A stretch of DNA of 64,000 nucleotides from Clostridia bacterium. Its GTDB lineage: Bacteria; Bacillota; Clostridia; Peptostreptococcales; Anaerovoracaceae. A program made the position numbers and the translations under genes. The notes beneath the pieces were generated by a model that worked only from the letters and a program-made list of their open reading frames with translations, did not search any database and was not told where the DNA came from. Where the stretch lies: positions 30,929 through 94,928 of the forward strand of contig JAILLO010000093.1 of assembly GCA_024693105.1 (NCBI GenBank), given 5' to 3'. Of the stretch, positions 18,294 to 27,076 are shown piece by piece (position 1 is the first letter of the stretch; each line of letters opens with the position of its first letter).

Positions 18294-18701
18294 TTAGCCT
18301 ACTATTTCCGTTCCCATCTTGAAGAACGGGAATACAAGGCTGTCAGGTCTGTGTTCACCTGTTACGGTGTATGTTACCGTAACGATGATTTTTCCGTCCT
18401 CGTCCGTATCCTCAACAGATACGTCCACGTCCGTGATTCGTGGCTCATTTGTAATAATTGCCTCAATAATATCCCTTTTCATAAGACTTGTCATAGTCGG
18501 ACCCAGGTCAACAAAGGTATATGACAAAACATTGCTGCCGAACTCCGGACGCATGAAACGTTCCGTAACCTGAGTCATCAGAATTATATATACAGACTCT
18601 TTGATGTTGTCATATCCGGAAGACACCTTGAACCGTCCGGTGCTCTTGTCAACCTGCGGCGGAAATTTCATTCCTTTTCCCAAAAAATCTAAATCTGACA
18701 T
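18294..18701 (-). CDS. gp25/GPW-family baseplate protein
   Basis: A 135-residue baseplate wedge protein of the gp25 family (Pvc9-like). The N-terminal LGKGMKFPPQVDKSTGRFKV and the conserved RFMRPEFGSNVLSYTFVDLG and NEPRITDVDVSVED segments carry the EPR motif that contacts the sheath and nucleates its assembly. Length is usual. It is placed between the spike gene and the large J gene, as in other CIS loci. Confidence 0.92.
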   Translation of the reverse strand: MSDLDFLGKGMKFPPQVDKSTGRFKVSSGYDNIKESVYIILMTQVTERFMRPEFGSNVLSYTFVDLGPTMTSLMKRDIIEAIITNEPRITDVDVSVEDTDEDGKIIVTVTYTVTGEHRPDSLVFPFFKMGTEIVG

Positions 18702-18726
18702 AATATTTCAGCCTTCCCTTTCTTCT

Positions 18727-19560
18727 TCAGCCTCCAACCTTTACTACCTGACCTTCAACCGAAACAAACGAACCTGAAGTCTTGACATTCTGACCGTCAA
18801 TTTTGAGATTGTTTCCTTCGATATCTACTGTTGCGCCTTTGATCTTTACGCTGCTGTTCGCTTCAAAGGTAAAGGTATTTGCTTTTATCGTAACTGAATT
18901 TGACTGACCGTTGAGTTCAATCTTTGCATCTCCTGTCTTCAGCAAAACGTCTGTTTCAGCCTCGACTTCGATTTTTCCTTTATTTGATCCGGCAGTTTTG
19001 CCTGTTGTTATCAGTACTTTGTTTTTCCCGTCTTTGTCGGAAATTTTGAGATAACCCGCCTCGTTGTTGAGTTCTATAATATGTGTCTGATTTTCGCCTG
19101 TTGCCTGTATTGTCAGGCAGCTTGCTTTTTTGGAAGATTCTTTTCCCGCTCCGTCATCAAAGCGTATAAAGCTTCCCGAATTCGTCTGAATCACCTTCAG
19201 ATTGTTGTCTTCTTTTGCATTTTCGGAAAGGAATTTATTCCCTTCCTTCGGTATGCATCCGATTACATAAGGTCTTTCAATATTTCCGCCCTCAAAAGCA
19301 AGGAGCACCTCATCGCCGATTTCGGGAAGAAAATAATGGCCCCAGGTCTCGCCGCTGCTTGGCATTGCCACTCTTGCCCACATTATTTCGTTCTTTTCCT
19401 CGTCTCTTGTAGGTACCTGAACGCAAACCTTGCCCTTGATGCCTTCAATATAATTCTTTGTGACAACGCCCAGCATTACACCGAAAATACGCGGGTCTCC
19501 CGTCTCGCTTTTTACAACATTTTTTGCCGAAATATCTTCGAAAACATCCAACATGCTCAT
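18727..19560 (-). CDS. gpV/gp5-like spike protein
   Basis: A 277-residue spike. The start at 19560 (ATGAGCATG) has GATGAGGT seven bases before it; the longer frame from 19593 lacks a site. The OB-fold domain contains IKGKVCVQVPTRDEEKNEIM, VAMPSSGETWGHYFLPEIGD and the EVLLAFEGGNIERPYVIGCI stretch, as in Vgr and gpV proteins. The C-terminal 130 residues are short beta repeats (such as KIEVEAETDVLLKTGDAKIE) that should make a trimeric beta-helix needle. In Pvc8/Afp8 the spike is fused to the gpD-like hub; here the hub is the next gene upstream. The tip would be capped by the DUF4280 protein. Confidence 0.9.
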   Translation of the reverse strand: MSMLDVFEDISAKNVVKSETGDPRIFGVMLGVVTKNYIEGIKGKVCVQVPTRDEEKNEIMWARVAMPSSGETWGHYFLPEIGDEVLLAFEGGNIERPYVIGCIPKEGNKFLSENAKEDNNLKVIQTNSGSFIRFDDGAGKESSKKASCLTIQATGENQTHIIELNNEAGYLKISDKDGKNKVLITTGKTAGSNKGKIEVEAETDVLLKTGDAKIELNGQSNSVTIKANTFTFEANSSVKIKGATVDIEGNNLKIDGQNVKTSGSFVSVEGQVVKVGG

Positions 19561-19704
19561 AGTCTTTACCTCATCCGGCCACAGAGTCCGCAAAGACTCC
19601 TGCCGCCCGTCACCTTTTAACTTCTGCCTGTTTTGGCCTCCTGTGCCATATGTCTGCCCCGGCTTGCTTCGTCATCTTACTGCTTCAGCCTTCGCACTGC
19701 TTTT

Positions 19705-20838
19705 CTATCTTGGGAATTCTTTCATCCTGCCTTTGAGTTCAGTCACATATCCTCTTTTCGAGTCAAATACATGTGTAACCGAATCTATATAGCATGCAAC
19801 CTTCTTTCCTTCCATCAGGCCCTCAACATCAATAAATCTGCCCGGCCTCAACTCCGGAATGCCTATGCACTGCATCGAAAAATTACCGAATCTGTACTGA
19901 ATCTGTTCAACAACCGCCTGCGCTCTCAAATCGGCCATGTTTGTGCTGTCGATTGTAGGGTCGATATATGTCTTTCTCGACTTTGACAGAAGCTTTGATG
20001 CCGGACTTCCCGTAGTGTTGTAATTACCCGTTATAGTCGCTTTCTTTACAAAGAGTTTGCCGTCCGCAGGATTTGAAGACCTGACCTCGACCTCATTTAC
20101 AAGACCGTTCATTGAAAATTCCAATTCCATGTAAACTGCTCCGGTACCTATTCCGATTTCCATGAAAACATCGTTGTTTGACTTCGGTTTTCTGAAATAA
20201 AGCATGCTGCCGTCGCTGTAAAAATCATATGCGAATTTCTTAGCCGCCTTTACTATAAATTCATAATCACTTTCCTCAACAAGATCTATGGTTTTCATAT
20301 CCTTGCCGTCAGCCTTGAGTGCCTCTTCGGGAGTATCGTCGATGTAATATGCTTCCTTCAGAATATCCTTGTATGAGTCTGATGTAAAAAGCGACTTGAT
20401 GCATTCGGAATACTTTTTGCCTTTCATCTGGAAAGAGTTGTTATTTGACATCATCAGGCCTTTTACATCCATTGCCGCTACTTCAAGAACCTGGCCGCCT
20501 TCTTTTTCAACCTTGAAACGCAGCGATGCTATATAGCCTCTGAATACGGGCTCAAGCTTGTCACCGTAACCGAGGAACGCCGCAATCGGCGCACCGATTT
20601 GAACCTCTTGAAATTCCGAGAACTTAAAGCAGCCTTTCTCATAATCATACACGTTATATATGCTGAAAAGCGCCATTCCCGCTTCATATCCGGCTGTAAG
20701 CTGCACCTTTATGGATGAAACCGGCTTGATGCTTTTGTGCTTTGCGTCAAGCTGTCTTTCGTTAATAAAGACCTGCATTATCGGAGATGAAAAGTCTGCA
20801 TATTTTTCTTTTAAATTTTGGAATGAATTCTCCGGCAT
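19705..20838 (-). CDS. gpD-like baseplate hub (phage late control D)
   Basis: A 377-residue hub protein like gp27/gpD. It starts with SSPIMQVFINERQLDAKHKS and has a central YIDDTPEEALKADGKD region. The hallmark VEESDYEFIVKAAKKFAYDF follows, then LRAQAVVEQIQYRFGNFSMQ and PELRPGRFIDVEGL. It forms the trimeric platform that joins the hexameric tube to the trimeric spike. In many extracellular CIS the hub and spike are one polypeptide, so this split is like that of myophage tails. AGAGGAAAC supports the start. Confidence 0.88.
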   Translation of the reverse strand: MPENSFQNLKEKYADFSSPIMQVFINERQLDAKHKSIKPVSSIKVQLTAGYEAGMALFSIYNVYDYEKGCFKFSEFQEVQIGAPIAAFLGYGDKLEPVFRGYIASLRFKVEKEGGQVLEVAAMDVKGLMMSNNNSFQMKGKKYSECIKSLFTSDSYKDILKEAYYIDDTPEEALKADGKDMKTIDLVEESDYEFIVKAAKKFAYDFYSDGSMLYFRKPKSNNDVFMEIGIGTGAVYMELEFSMNGLVNEVEVRSSNPADGKLFVKKATITGNYNTTGSPASKLLSKSRKTYIDPTIDSTNMADLRAQAVVEQIQYRFGNFSMQCIGIPELRPGRFIDVEGLMEGKKVACYIDSVTHVFDSKRGYVTELKGRMKEFPR

Positions 20839-20857
20839 TATTGTTTCCTCTGCTTAA

Positions 20858-21538
20858 TTATAAATTCAGATTTAGAATATTTTCCACCTTGCTTGTCGCA
20901 GATCTTGCATCTGCCTTGTTTTCCTTGAAAACCTTGGAAAACGAAAGTGCCATTTTCGTAACTACCTCACGATGGTTGACGCTCTCTCTGATTCTCAGTA
21001 ATATTGAACCTCTTACAGGCTCTCCCGAAGGACTGAACATATCAAAAGAAGTCTGTGCTTCAGATACCGATCCCACAATTTTTAATTCGTTCCATATAAA
21101 ACCGACATATTCCACCTCAGGCGAAATCAGAAGGGAGGAAAGTGCGCAAAGCTGTTCCTTTACGGAACCTCCGCCCGACATTTTTCTGAAGGCAGTTGCC
21201 GCAGCCTTTGCGACTTCTGTAGGGTTTGGCGTCATACTTGCAAGATTGATTTTTTCCTGTGAAAAGCAGTCAAAACGCATTGTGTCGTCAAACATAATCT
21301 TGAGCTGAAGCATACCCTGAATAGGTCTTGCCTTGACATAGAAATGCATATCCTTTAGTCTCTGCTGTCTGTAACTGTTAACTGCAACCGGTTCACTCGA
21401 TGCAAAATAACCGATTGTAGACGGATTGAACTGAACTTGAAAATACAGTTCACTGCCGTCCTCGGCGCAGATATAAAGAATGCCTTTTTCTACCATACCC
21501 ACGAGGCCTTTTCCTGCTGCCTCCATAACTCCCGGCAT
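20858..21538 (-). CDS. CIS tube-initiator/hub protein (Pvc7-like) 2
   Basis: A 226-residue protein with the CIS_tube-type pattern VQFNPSTIGYFASSEPVAVN near residue 35, then MLQLKIMFDDTMRFDCF and the later YVGFIWNELKIVGSVSEAQT, typical of the adaptor that joins the baseplate hub to the tube. No LysM domain is visible, unlike many Pvc7 homologues. It is a diverged paralogue of the gene immediately upstream (21558-22328) with the same order of motifs. GGAGGTGACG supports the start; the gap to the paralogue is 19 bases. Confidence 0.78.
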   Translation of the reverse strand: MPGVMEAAGKGLVGMVEKGILYICAEDGSELYFQVQFNPSTIGYFASSEPVAVNSYRQQRLKDMHFYVKARPIQGMLQLKIMFDDTMRFDCFSQEKINLASMTPNPTEVAKAAATAFRKMSGGGSVKEQLCALSSLLISPEVEYVGFIWNELKIVGSVSEAQTSFDMFSPSGEPVRGSILLRIRESVNHREVVTKMALSFSKVFKENKADARSATSKVENILNLNL

Positions 21539-21557
21539 ATAACGTCACCTCCGATTA

Positions 21558-22328
21558 CTATAAACCAAGTCCGAGCGCACCCATATTTGCAAGCATCTTG
21601 TAAGTTGCCGATGAATTGAAAACCTTGTTAAGATCCTTTGACCAACATTCAATCTTGTCATTCTGTCTTAATGTCAGGTCAAGCTCTGCTCTTACCGGAT
21701 TTCCGTACTTATCAAACATTGTGTACCTTGTATTTGCACGGAAAAACAGTCCCGAAAAAATATACGTTCCCCAAAGGAAGAAAACTCTTTCCACCTTCTG
21801 GTTTCCGATACATGAATAGATGGCTTCTATATAATCCTTCACACGCGGACTGCCTGTCATGACAGGCAGTGCCATTCCAAGGGCGGTTTTTGCGATAAAT
21901 GTAGGATTCAGCGATGCGGCCGCATTTGCAATTTCAAGTGTAAACGCATCCGCGAGCGTTGCCTGGTCAAAAATAAGCGTAAACTGAAGTTCATTTATAC
22001 CTATCCCTTTTGGAATCGTAACCTGACTGTCTCCTGCTTTCTGTTCAAGGTCGATATAATAATCAATGTCTTTTTCACCGTTAATAAGCAGATTCTGCGG
22101 ATTGTACTGCGTGTAGAAGAAATATCGCAGACATCCCTGCGGAGTTTGCATACCGTCGCCTCCCAGATTTTGCAGTCTCTCGGCCATGGCCTTTGCTTCG
22201 TCGGCTTTTTTCTTCATTTGCGATAATTTTGTCGGAGGTGCCGGGTCTGCTATCGGAACATCTTTTTTGTTGATATCCACTATAAGCATCGCCTGCTCGT
22301 TTCCGCCAAGTATATTTCCGAGTGCCAC
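21558..22328 (-). CDS. CIS tube-initiator/hub protein (Pvc7-like) 1
   Basis: A 256-residue protein that begins at a GTG with AAAGGAGACTG before it. After a charged helix (about 30-55) it has the family pattern FFYTQYNPQNLLINGEKDID, then LQFTLIFDQATLADAF, and KVERVFFLWGTYIFSGLFFR with RYTMFDKYGNPVRAELDLTL. These match CIS_tube-domain proteins located between tube and spike. Its paralogue follows directly. Two successive adaptors could form two stacked rings below the tube. Confidence 0.78.
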   Translation of the reverse strand: MALGNILGGNEQAMLIVDINKKDVPIADPAPPTKLSQMKKKADEAKAMAERLQNLGGDGMQTPQGCLRYFFYTQYNPQNLLINGEKDIDYYIDLEQKAGDSQVTIPKGIGINELQFTLIFDQATLADAFTLEIANAAASLNPTFIAKTALGMALPVMTGSPRVKDYIEAIYSCIGNQKVERVFFLWGTYIFSGLFFRANTRYTMFDKYGNPVRAELDLTLRQNDKIECWSKDLNKVFNSSATYKMLANMGALGLGL

Positions 22329-22427
22329 TTCAGTCTCCTTTCTCCGTGCATGCAGTCATCCTTCATAAAAGAGGCATGAGTGCAAGTCGGTTCTTCCGTA
22401 TTTCTGTGCATCAGCCGTACATTCGGT

Positions 22428-25106
22428 TTAATAGCCGCGTCTGCTTCGTTCGTCTCTGAGCCTTCGCTCAATCTGGTCATATACTTTGTCAGTCAGCTCA
22501 TCAAGTTGGTCTGATACACTTTTTTCAATGGTTTTTTCGATTTTTCTGCCTGTTTTTTCAATAACCTGCTCTGAAATATTGTTGATCTGCACCTTGTCAA
22601 GCTCGATATTTTTTTCAATCGTCTGCTGAACGGTCTGCTCGCTTTTCGTTGTCTTTACGCGATTGATTTCCTCAAGTATTTCATCGCTTATGTCGTTTAC
22701 TCTTTTGTGAACTATCGGTGCCTCTTTGTGGAACTGCTGCACCTCACGTTCTGTTTTCACGGTACGTCTTTCGATCGGAGTGATAGTTTCATGAACTGTG
22801 CTGACAGCCTCTGATATCACATTGTCCCTGACGATACCCGCCTGTCTCAGTATCTCTGTCTCACTTATAAGCGGAGCGGTCGTGTCAGTATCTTTGTGAA
22901 CCATATCCGCCTGCTTCTTTGACGCCCCCCGTTTTCCGGCTTTTGCAGGCGCAGAAACTGCTCCCGCCTCACCTTGCATATGCACATTTTCTATCGTGAC
23001 ATCTGTTTTTTCGTTATTCACATTGACTATGCTTGCAGGCTCAAAAGGCTCTCTTTTCCCCGCCGAAGCCGCTTTTTTGTAATCGTCGCGCTCTTTTGTA
23101 ATTATCTGCTGCAGGGCCTTTTCCATTTCTTTCTCAAGAACGGTTTCCTTCTGCCTCTTTTGCTCAATTATATTTCGGTTGATATTTCTTATTTCCGAAA
23201 AATCATTGCTTTCTTCAATACGCTCAAGCATAACGGCCGGTTCAAAAGGCACGTCTTTCTTTTGCTCATGCCCGGCAGTTACCGTTATATGATTCTCAAC
23301 CGCCTGAACCGCTTTCTTTTCTATTTCACTGTCAAGCCGTCTGTTCTCCTCAGCCCTCTTTGCTTCTGTTTCCTTTGTAATTGTCTCAATGCTCTCTCTG
23401 TCATATATGCTTTCTGTCCGGAGCATCTCCATCGGTGCGGGAACATAATCTTCCGGAGGATTTTCCTCCGAAGCCCTGTTCGCCTCGGCAAGATCCGACA
23501 TAAGCATACCCATGTTTCCCGATGCAACAATTCCGTCATCGATTGCCTTTTGCGGGTCATTATGGATAAAAAGAATTGTTTCGTAAATTTTTCTTGTGTC
23601 CGGGTCAAGAGATTCAAGCTGCGGATAAAGATTTAAAATATTATTCTCCGGTTTTTCAATCTTAACTTCGCTGAAGAATTCGCTTATTGCCTTTTCCGGC
23701 TCCTCCATTGCCTTCAGTGCCGCATTCATGAGACTTTTTCTGTCAATCTTCACTACAGGCTTTTGTGCAACCTGCTGTTCGTTGATAATTTTGTTGACTT
23801 CGTTCTGAATCCTTACGTTTCGCTCGTTCAGATTGCGCAGCTGCGTCATAAAGTCCTGACTTCTGAAATCCTGCACTGTATTCACATTTGTGATTTCATT
23901 TTGCAGCTCGCTGTAATTTTCGGTAACCTGCTCCGGAGTCACATTTAATGTCTGCTCGCTCACAGTCGTATCATTGCGGTACAACAGATTCTGTCTCGAA
24001 TTATAAAGCGTATCTCCCTCAGGATATACTTTTGCGGCTGCGTTATATATATTTTGAAGATTTTGTATGTTGTTCAATATTGCCTCTGTTTCCTGCCTGT
24101 AATTATTGTTGACTTCTTCAATATCAATATCGTTTTTCAGGAGGTTCAGGCTGTTTTCTTCCGTAAGCAGTTCAAAACGTTTAATCGAGTTTTCAGCTGC
24201 TCCGTAGAATGATTTTTCGGCATTCACCCATGTGTTTGCACTTATGTTTTCCTGTAATTTGTTTACTGTGATATTTCCGACCAGGTTTACAAGTGCTGCC
24301 GCTGCACCGCCTGAAAGGATGCTTTCCCTTGTAATTTCGCCCCTGCTGTTTTCGTGTTTTTCATATATGTTGGTAAGTGAATTATATACGCTTTCATCCA
24401 GAACACCGGCTTCCTGTTTCAGCTGCATCAGTTTCAGCTGTCTGAAAACGTTTGTCTGCTCCGAAATCAGCATTGTGTCATTTGATATATTTGAAACATA
24501 CCGGTTCGACGGCTTCGAAAAATTATATACCGTCTCATAGATGTTTTCTGTCTGTAATCTGTTAAAAATTTCGTTTTGCAGATAATATCTGCTCTTATGT
24601 ACATGGTCGCCTTCCTCTGCCTTTGTAACGGAAGTGTTTTGCGACACATACTGCGTATTCTGCAGTTTCAGCATTTCAATGTTTTCGGAATATGCATTGA
24701 TAAGCCGCGAAATGTTTTCGGCGTTTTCGCTGATATTTCTGACTGCCTTCATAAATTCGGAAACATTCGTAATTCCGAGTTTTGAAAGGATATTTGTCAC
24801 ATAAACGCTGTCCTGATAAGTAAAATCCGCCGTGCCGTAATTCGTAATTCTGTTGACAAAGTTATTAAGCACTTCTACGGAAAGCTTGTGATTTGACACC
24901 GAACTGTTGAAAACGTTTGTGTTGTTGAGATTTGTCTCTGCAGCAACAACGTCCTGAGGGTTCACAAGAAGGAAAAGTAAATCCTGCGCGGTAAAATCTT
25001 CCCTGATGATCGTATAGTTCTTTTCAATTGTGTTGTTGAGCTTCTGCGGAAGAGCTCTTATGTCCTTTCCGCTTTGAAGCATCAGTGGTTTTTGAATCGT
25101 CAGCAT
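22428..25106 (-). CDS. Large helical protein, candidate tape measure
   Basis: An 892-residue, charged, Asn- and Glu-rich protein, without signal peptide or clear membrane helix. It is predicted largely helical, with long heptad-like stretches (about 330-470 and 560-700) and a C-terminal coiled coil (about 770-892). Two short related motifs, DVPFEPAVMLERI and REPFEPASIVNV, occur near 640 and 700. I do not recognise the family. It is encoded between the tube genes and the hub genes, and no other gene in the locus has the size and helical nature of a tape measure. That role, setting tube length, is therefore the best guess; a fibre or chaperone is the alternative. Confidence 0.6.
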   Translation of the reverse strand: MLTIQKPLMLQSGKDIRALPQKLNNTIEKNYTIIREDFTAQDLLFLLVNPQDVVAAETNLNNTNVFNSSVSNHKLSVEVLNNFVNRITNYGTADFTYQDSVYVTNILSKLGITNVSEFMKAVRNISENAENISRLINAYSENIEMLKLQNTQYVSQNTSVTKAEEGDHVHKSRYYLQNEIFNRLQTENIYETVYNFSKPSNRYVSNISNDTMLISEQTNVFRQLKLMQLKQEAGVLDESVYNSLTNIYEKHENSRGEITRESILSGGAAAALVNLVGNITVNKLQENISANTWVNAEKSFYGAAENSIKRFELLTEENSLNLLKNDIDIEEVNNNYRQETEAILNNIQNLQNIYNAAAKVYPEGDTLYNSRQNLLYRNDTTVSEQTLNVTPEQVTENYSELQNEITNVNTVQDFRSQDFMTQLRNLNERNVRIQNEVNKIINEQQVAQKPVVKIDRKSLMNAALKAMEEPEKAISEFFSEVKIEKPENNILNLYPQLESLDPDTRKIYETILFIHNDPQKAIDDGIVASGNMGMLMSDLAEANRASEENPPEDYVPAPMEMLRTESIYDRESIETITKETEAKRAEENRRLDSEIEKKAVQAVENHITVTAGHEQKKDVPFEPAVMLERIEESNDFSEIRNINRNIIEQKRQKETVLEKEMEKALQQIITKERDDYKKAASAGKREPFEPASIVNVNNEKTDVTIENVHMQGEAGAVSAPAKAGKRGASKKQADMVHKDTDTTAPLISETEILRQAGIVRDNVISEAVSTVHETITPIERRTVKTEREVQQFHKEAPIVHKRVNDISDEILEEINRVKTTKSEQTVQQTIEKNIELDKVQINNISEQVIEKTGRKIEKTIEKSVSDQLDELTDKVYDQIERRLRDERSRRGY

Positions 25107-25196
25107 ATTTTGCCCCTGTAATTACCCGTCTTTCCTGATTTTGTTGAAATGCCTCAGCTTGCAATCTTCGCCCGACAGCCTGAACCGCTCATATTA

Positions 25197-26339
25197 TCAG
25201 GAGTTGTTGTTGTTATTATTGTTGTTATTGCCGTCTGTGCTTGAAGGTGTGGTCGGATCTGCCTTAGCAAGCACTTTCTTGATATCATCGATTTTCTCTT
25301 TTGTTTTGTTGAACTGTTCCTGTTTTTCTTCGACCTTTTCCTCGGCCTTGTTGAGTTCGTAAAGCTCCTTATTAAGTTTGTCCTGAGCAGCAGCCTTTTC
25401 AGCATCCGTTGTTGCGGCCGCAAGTTCGGCCTTGGCAGCGGCAACATCCGCCTTTTCGGTCTCAAGATCGGCTTTTGCCTGTTCAAGTTCTGCATTGGCA
25501 GCGGTATTTGCAAGTTGAGCCTTGGCAAGTTCACCCTCTGCCTGCGATTTCTGTGCGTTTAAGAGAGCATTTGCCTTTTCTGATTCTTCGTATTCCTTAT
25601 CGAATTTTTCTTTTGCTTTTTCTTCTTCCTTCTTGGCCTGGTCAAGTTCTTTCTGTGCATCAGCCTTTTCGGAATCCGTTTGAGCATCATCAAGTTTCTT
25701 CTGTGCGTCTTCAACCTTCTTCTGAGCTGCTACGAGATCCTTGGCAGCTTCGTCTGCTTCGCCCTTTTCCTTATCTGCGGAGCTCTTTGCTTTCTCTGCA
25801 TCTTTCTCGGCCTTGTCCGTATCGTAGCCCACAACTGTTCCCGTTCCGCCGAGAGCGCTGTGGTCTGCTTCTGCCGCACCGTGCGAATTCGTCCACGGAA
25901 GATTTACAACAAGAAATTCCTTGTAAGCAATAGTAATTGTTTCTGTCAGAAGACCGCTGTGTTCGGCATCAAGTTCTCCCCAGGTTTTACTTATAACAGT
26001 ACAACCGGTAAAAGTGTAAGTTCTTGCCGCTCCGCCAAAATCTCCCGCATTTTTGCTCACCATCAGAAGAATCGGAAGTACCGGTTCTGAACCGAGCGGA
26101 AGAGGATCGATATATTCAAAGCCCGTATATCTTTCTACTGTAAGGGTAAACGGCTTTGAAATAGGCTTTCTTCTCAAATGAACATAGTCATTGAGACCGC
26201 CTTCCTGTATATATTCAAATTCATTTTCCCGCGTAAAAGCATGGACTTTTTTGCATGGAACGTCATAAAGTCCTTCAACACGAAGCATAAAATTTGTATT
26301 CATCAGGACGCCGCGTCCTGCTTCAGATACTACAGCCAC
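25197..26339 (-). CDS. Second tail-tube protein with long C-terminal coiled coil
   Basis: A 380-residue protein that starts at a GTG behind GGAGGAAGAATC. Residues about 1-150 form a gp19-type tube fold: NFMLRVEGLYDVPCKKVHAF, then YVHLRRKPISKPFTLTVERY, TFTGCTVISKTWGELDAEHS and ETITIAYKEFLVVNLPW. After a glycine-rich linker, residues about 168-365 are an almost uninterrupted Ala/Lys/Glu coiled coil (KKVEDAQKKLDDAQTDSEKA is representative). It ends with Pro/Thr and nine consecutive Asn. Tube proteins are normally 140-170 residues, so the extension is unusual. By position it corresponds to the Pvc5-like ring next to the baseplate. Confidence 0.85.
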   Translation of the reverse strand: MAVVSEAGRGVLMNTNFMLRVEGLYDVPCKKVHAFTRENEFEYIQEGGLNDYVHLRRKPISKPFTLTVERYTGFEYIDPLPLGSEPVLPILLMVSKNAGDFGGAARTYTFTGCTVISKTWGELDAEHSGLLTETITIAYKEFLVVNLPWTNSHGAAEADHSALGGTGTVVGYDTDKAEKDAEKAKSSADKEKGEADEAAKDLVAAQKKVEDAQKKLDDAQTDSEKADAQKELDQAKKEEEKAKEKFDKEYEESEKANALLNAQKSQAEGELAKAQLANTAANAELEQAKADLETEKADVAAAKAELAAATTDAEKAAAQDKLNKELYELNKAEEKVEEKQEQFNKTKEKIDDIKKVLAKADPTTPSSTDGNNNNNNNNNS

Positions 26340-26427
26340 GATTCTTCCTCCATACTTCTGATTCTTTGTCTGCTGTCACTTTTATTATTACATCTGCTTT
26401 TGCTTCTTATTGCAAAAGTTTTTTCTG

Positions 26428-26625
26428 TTATTTTCTGTATTTATTGATGTCGAAAATATTTTCCGACTCTTTGTCTGAGGGATTCAGACTCTTGTTTATT
26501 TCCGATATTTCACTGCACCATTTGCGTCTGCTTTTGTGATCCAGTTTCATAACATCTTCCCTGCTCCAGTGGAAGTAATATGAAATGAACGACATTTCCC
26601 GGTACAGCTCCTCCTCCGGATACAA
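26428..26625 (-). CDS. DUF6760-like small CIS protein
   Basis: A 65-residue protein with YPEEELYREMSFISYYFHWS and DVMKLDHKSRRKWCSEISEI, matching the small DUF6760-type proteins of CIS loci. I place the start at TTG 26625 because GGAGGG lies six bases before it and the protein then begins, like its relatives, right at the YPEEELY motif. An in-frame ATG at 26676 lies deep in the upstream gene. The TTG falls two bases after the upstream stop codon, so the genes are translationally coupled. Function unknown; encoded between tube proteins in related loci. Confidence 0.8.
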   Translation of the reverse strand: MYPEEELYREMSFISYYFHWSREDVMKLDHKSRRKWCSEISEINKSLNPSDKESENIFDINKYRK

Positions 26626-26627
26626 GG

Positions 26628-26990
26628 CTATCCCTCCCTGGTAAAATTTATCGGTACACTGTGCACCTTTCCGCATTCAGGGCAGACAACTTCCATTGTC
26701 GGCGGCTCAATACTGTTGATTCTCTGATACATATCCTGCAAAAAAGCAAGATCTGCCGTAAACATATGCTCTATCACCGTAGGAAGTATTTCAACCCCCT
26801 CAAGCTCGGTAATTACACGGGAGAGAATCACTATCGTAAGATAGGACGGATTCATCATTACGCGCGGATCCCTTGTCGCGGAAATTTCATCTCCTGCGGT
26901 AGCAAGTCTCATTTTCCCTTTTTTGTGAACATTTCCCGCGCCGTCCACATAGCCTCTTGGGAGTTCAAAGTCATATACTGTTGTAAACAT
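26628..26990 (-). CDS. CIS tail assembly protein
   Basis: A 120-residue protein with LPRGYVDGAGNVHKKGKMRL, ATAGDEISATRDPRVMMNPS and LQDMYQRIN, a conserved pattern of small 'tail assembly' proteins next to CIS tube genes. Near the end, CPECGKVH gives one CxxC pair, which could be half of a metal site. GGAGGGCTAT precedes the ATG. It lies between the tube gene (separated by a hairpin at 27016-27039) and the DUF6760-like gene. Its role, probably chaperoning tube subunits, is inferred from position. Confidence 0.75.
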   Translation of the reverse strand: MFTTVYDFELPRGYVDGAGNVHKKGKMRLATAGDEISATRDPRVMMNPSYLTIVILSRVITELEGVEILPTVIEHMFTADLAFLQDMYQRINSIEPPTMEVVCPECGKVHSVPINFTREG

Positions 26991-27015
26991 ATAGCCCTCC
27001 GATTTTATTCACCGA

Positions 27016-27039
27016 TGGCTGTATCCGAAGATACAGCCA
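27016..27039 (-). promoter_or_regulatory. Intercistronic hairpin with UUCG loop after the tube gene
   Basis: TGGCTGTATC and GATACAGCCA form a perfect 10-bp stem. In the minus-strand mRNA the loop reads UUCG closed by C-G, an especially stable tetraloop. No U-run follows, so it is more likely a stabiliser or processing barrier than a terminator. Confidence 0.7.
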
Positions 27040-27076
27040 CCGGCAGTTGATTTAATTTGTTTGTGTTAAGCTGTTT

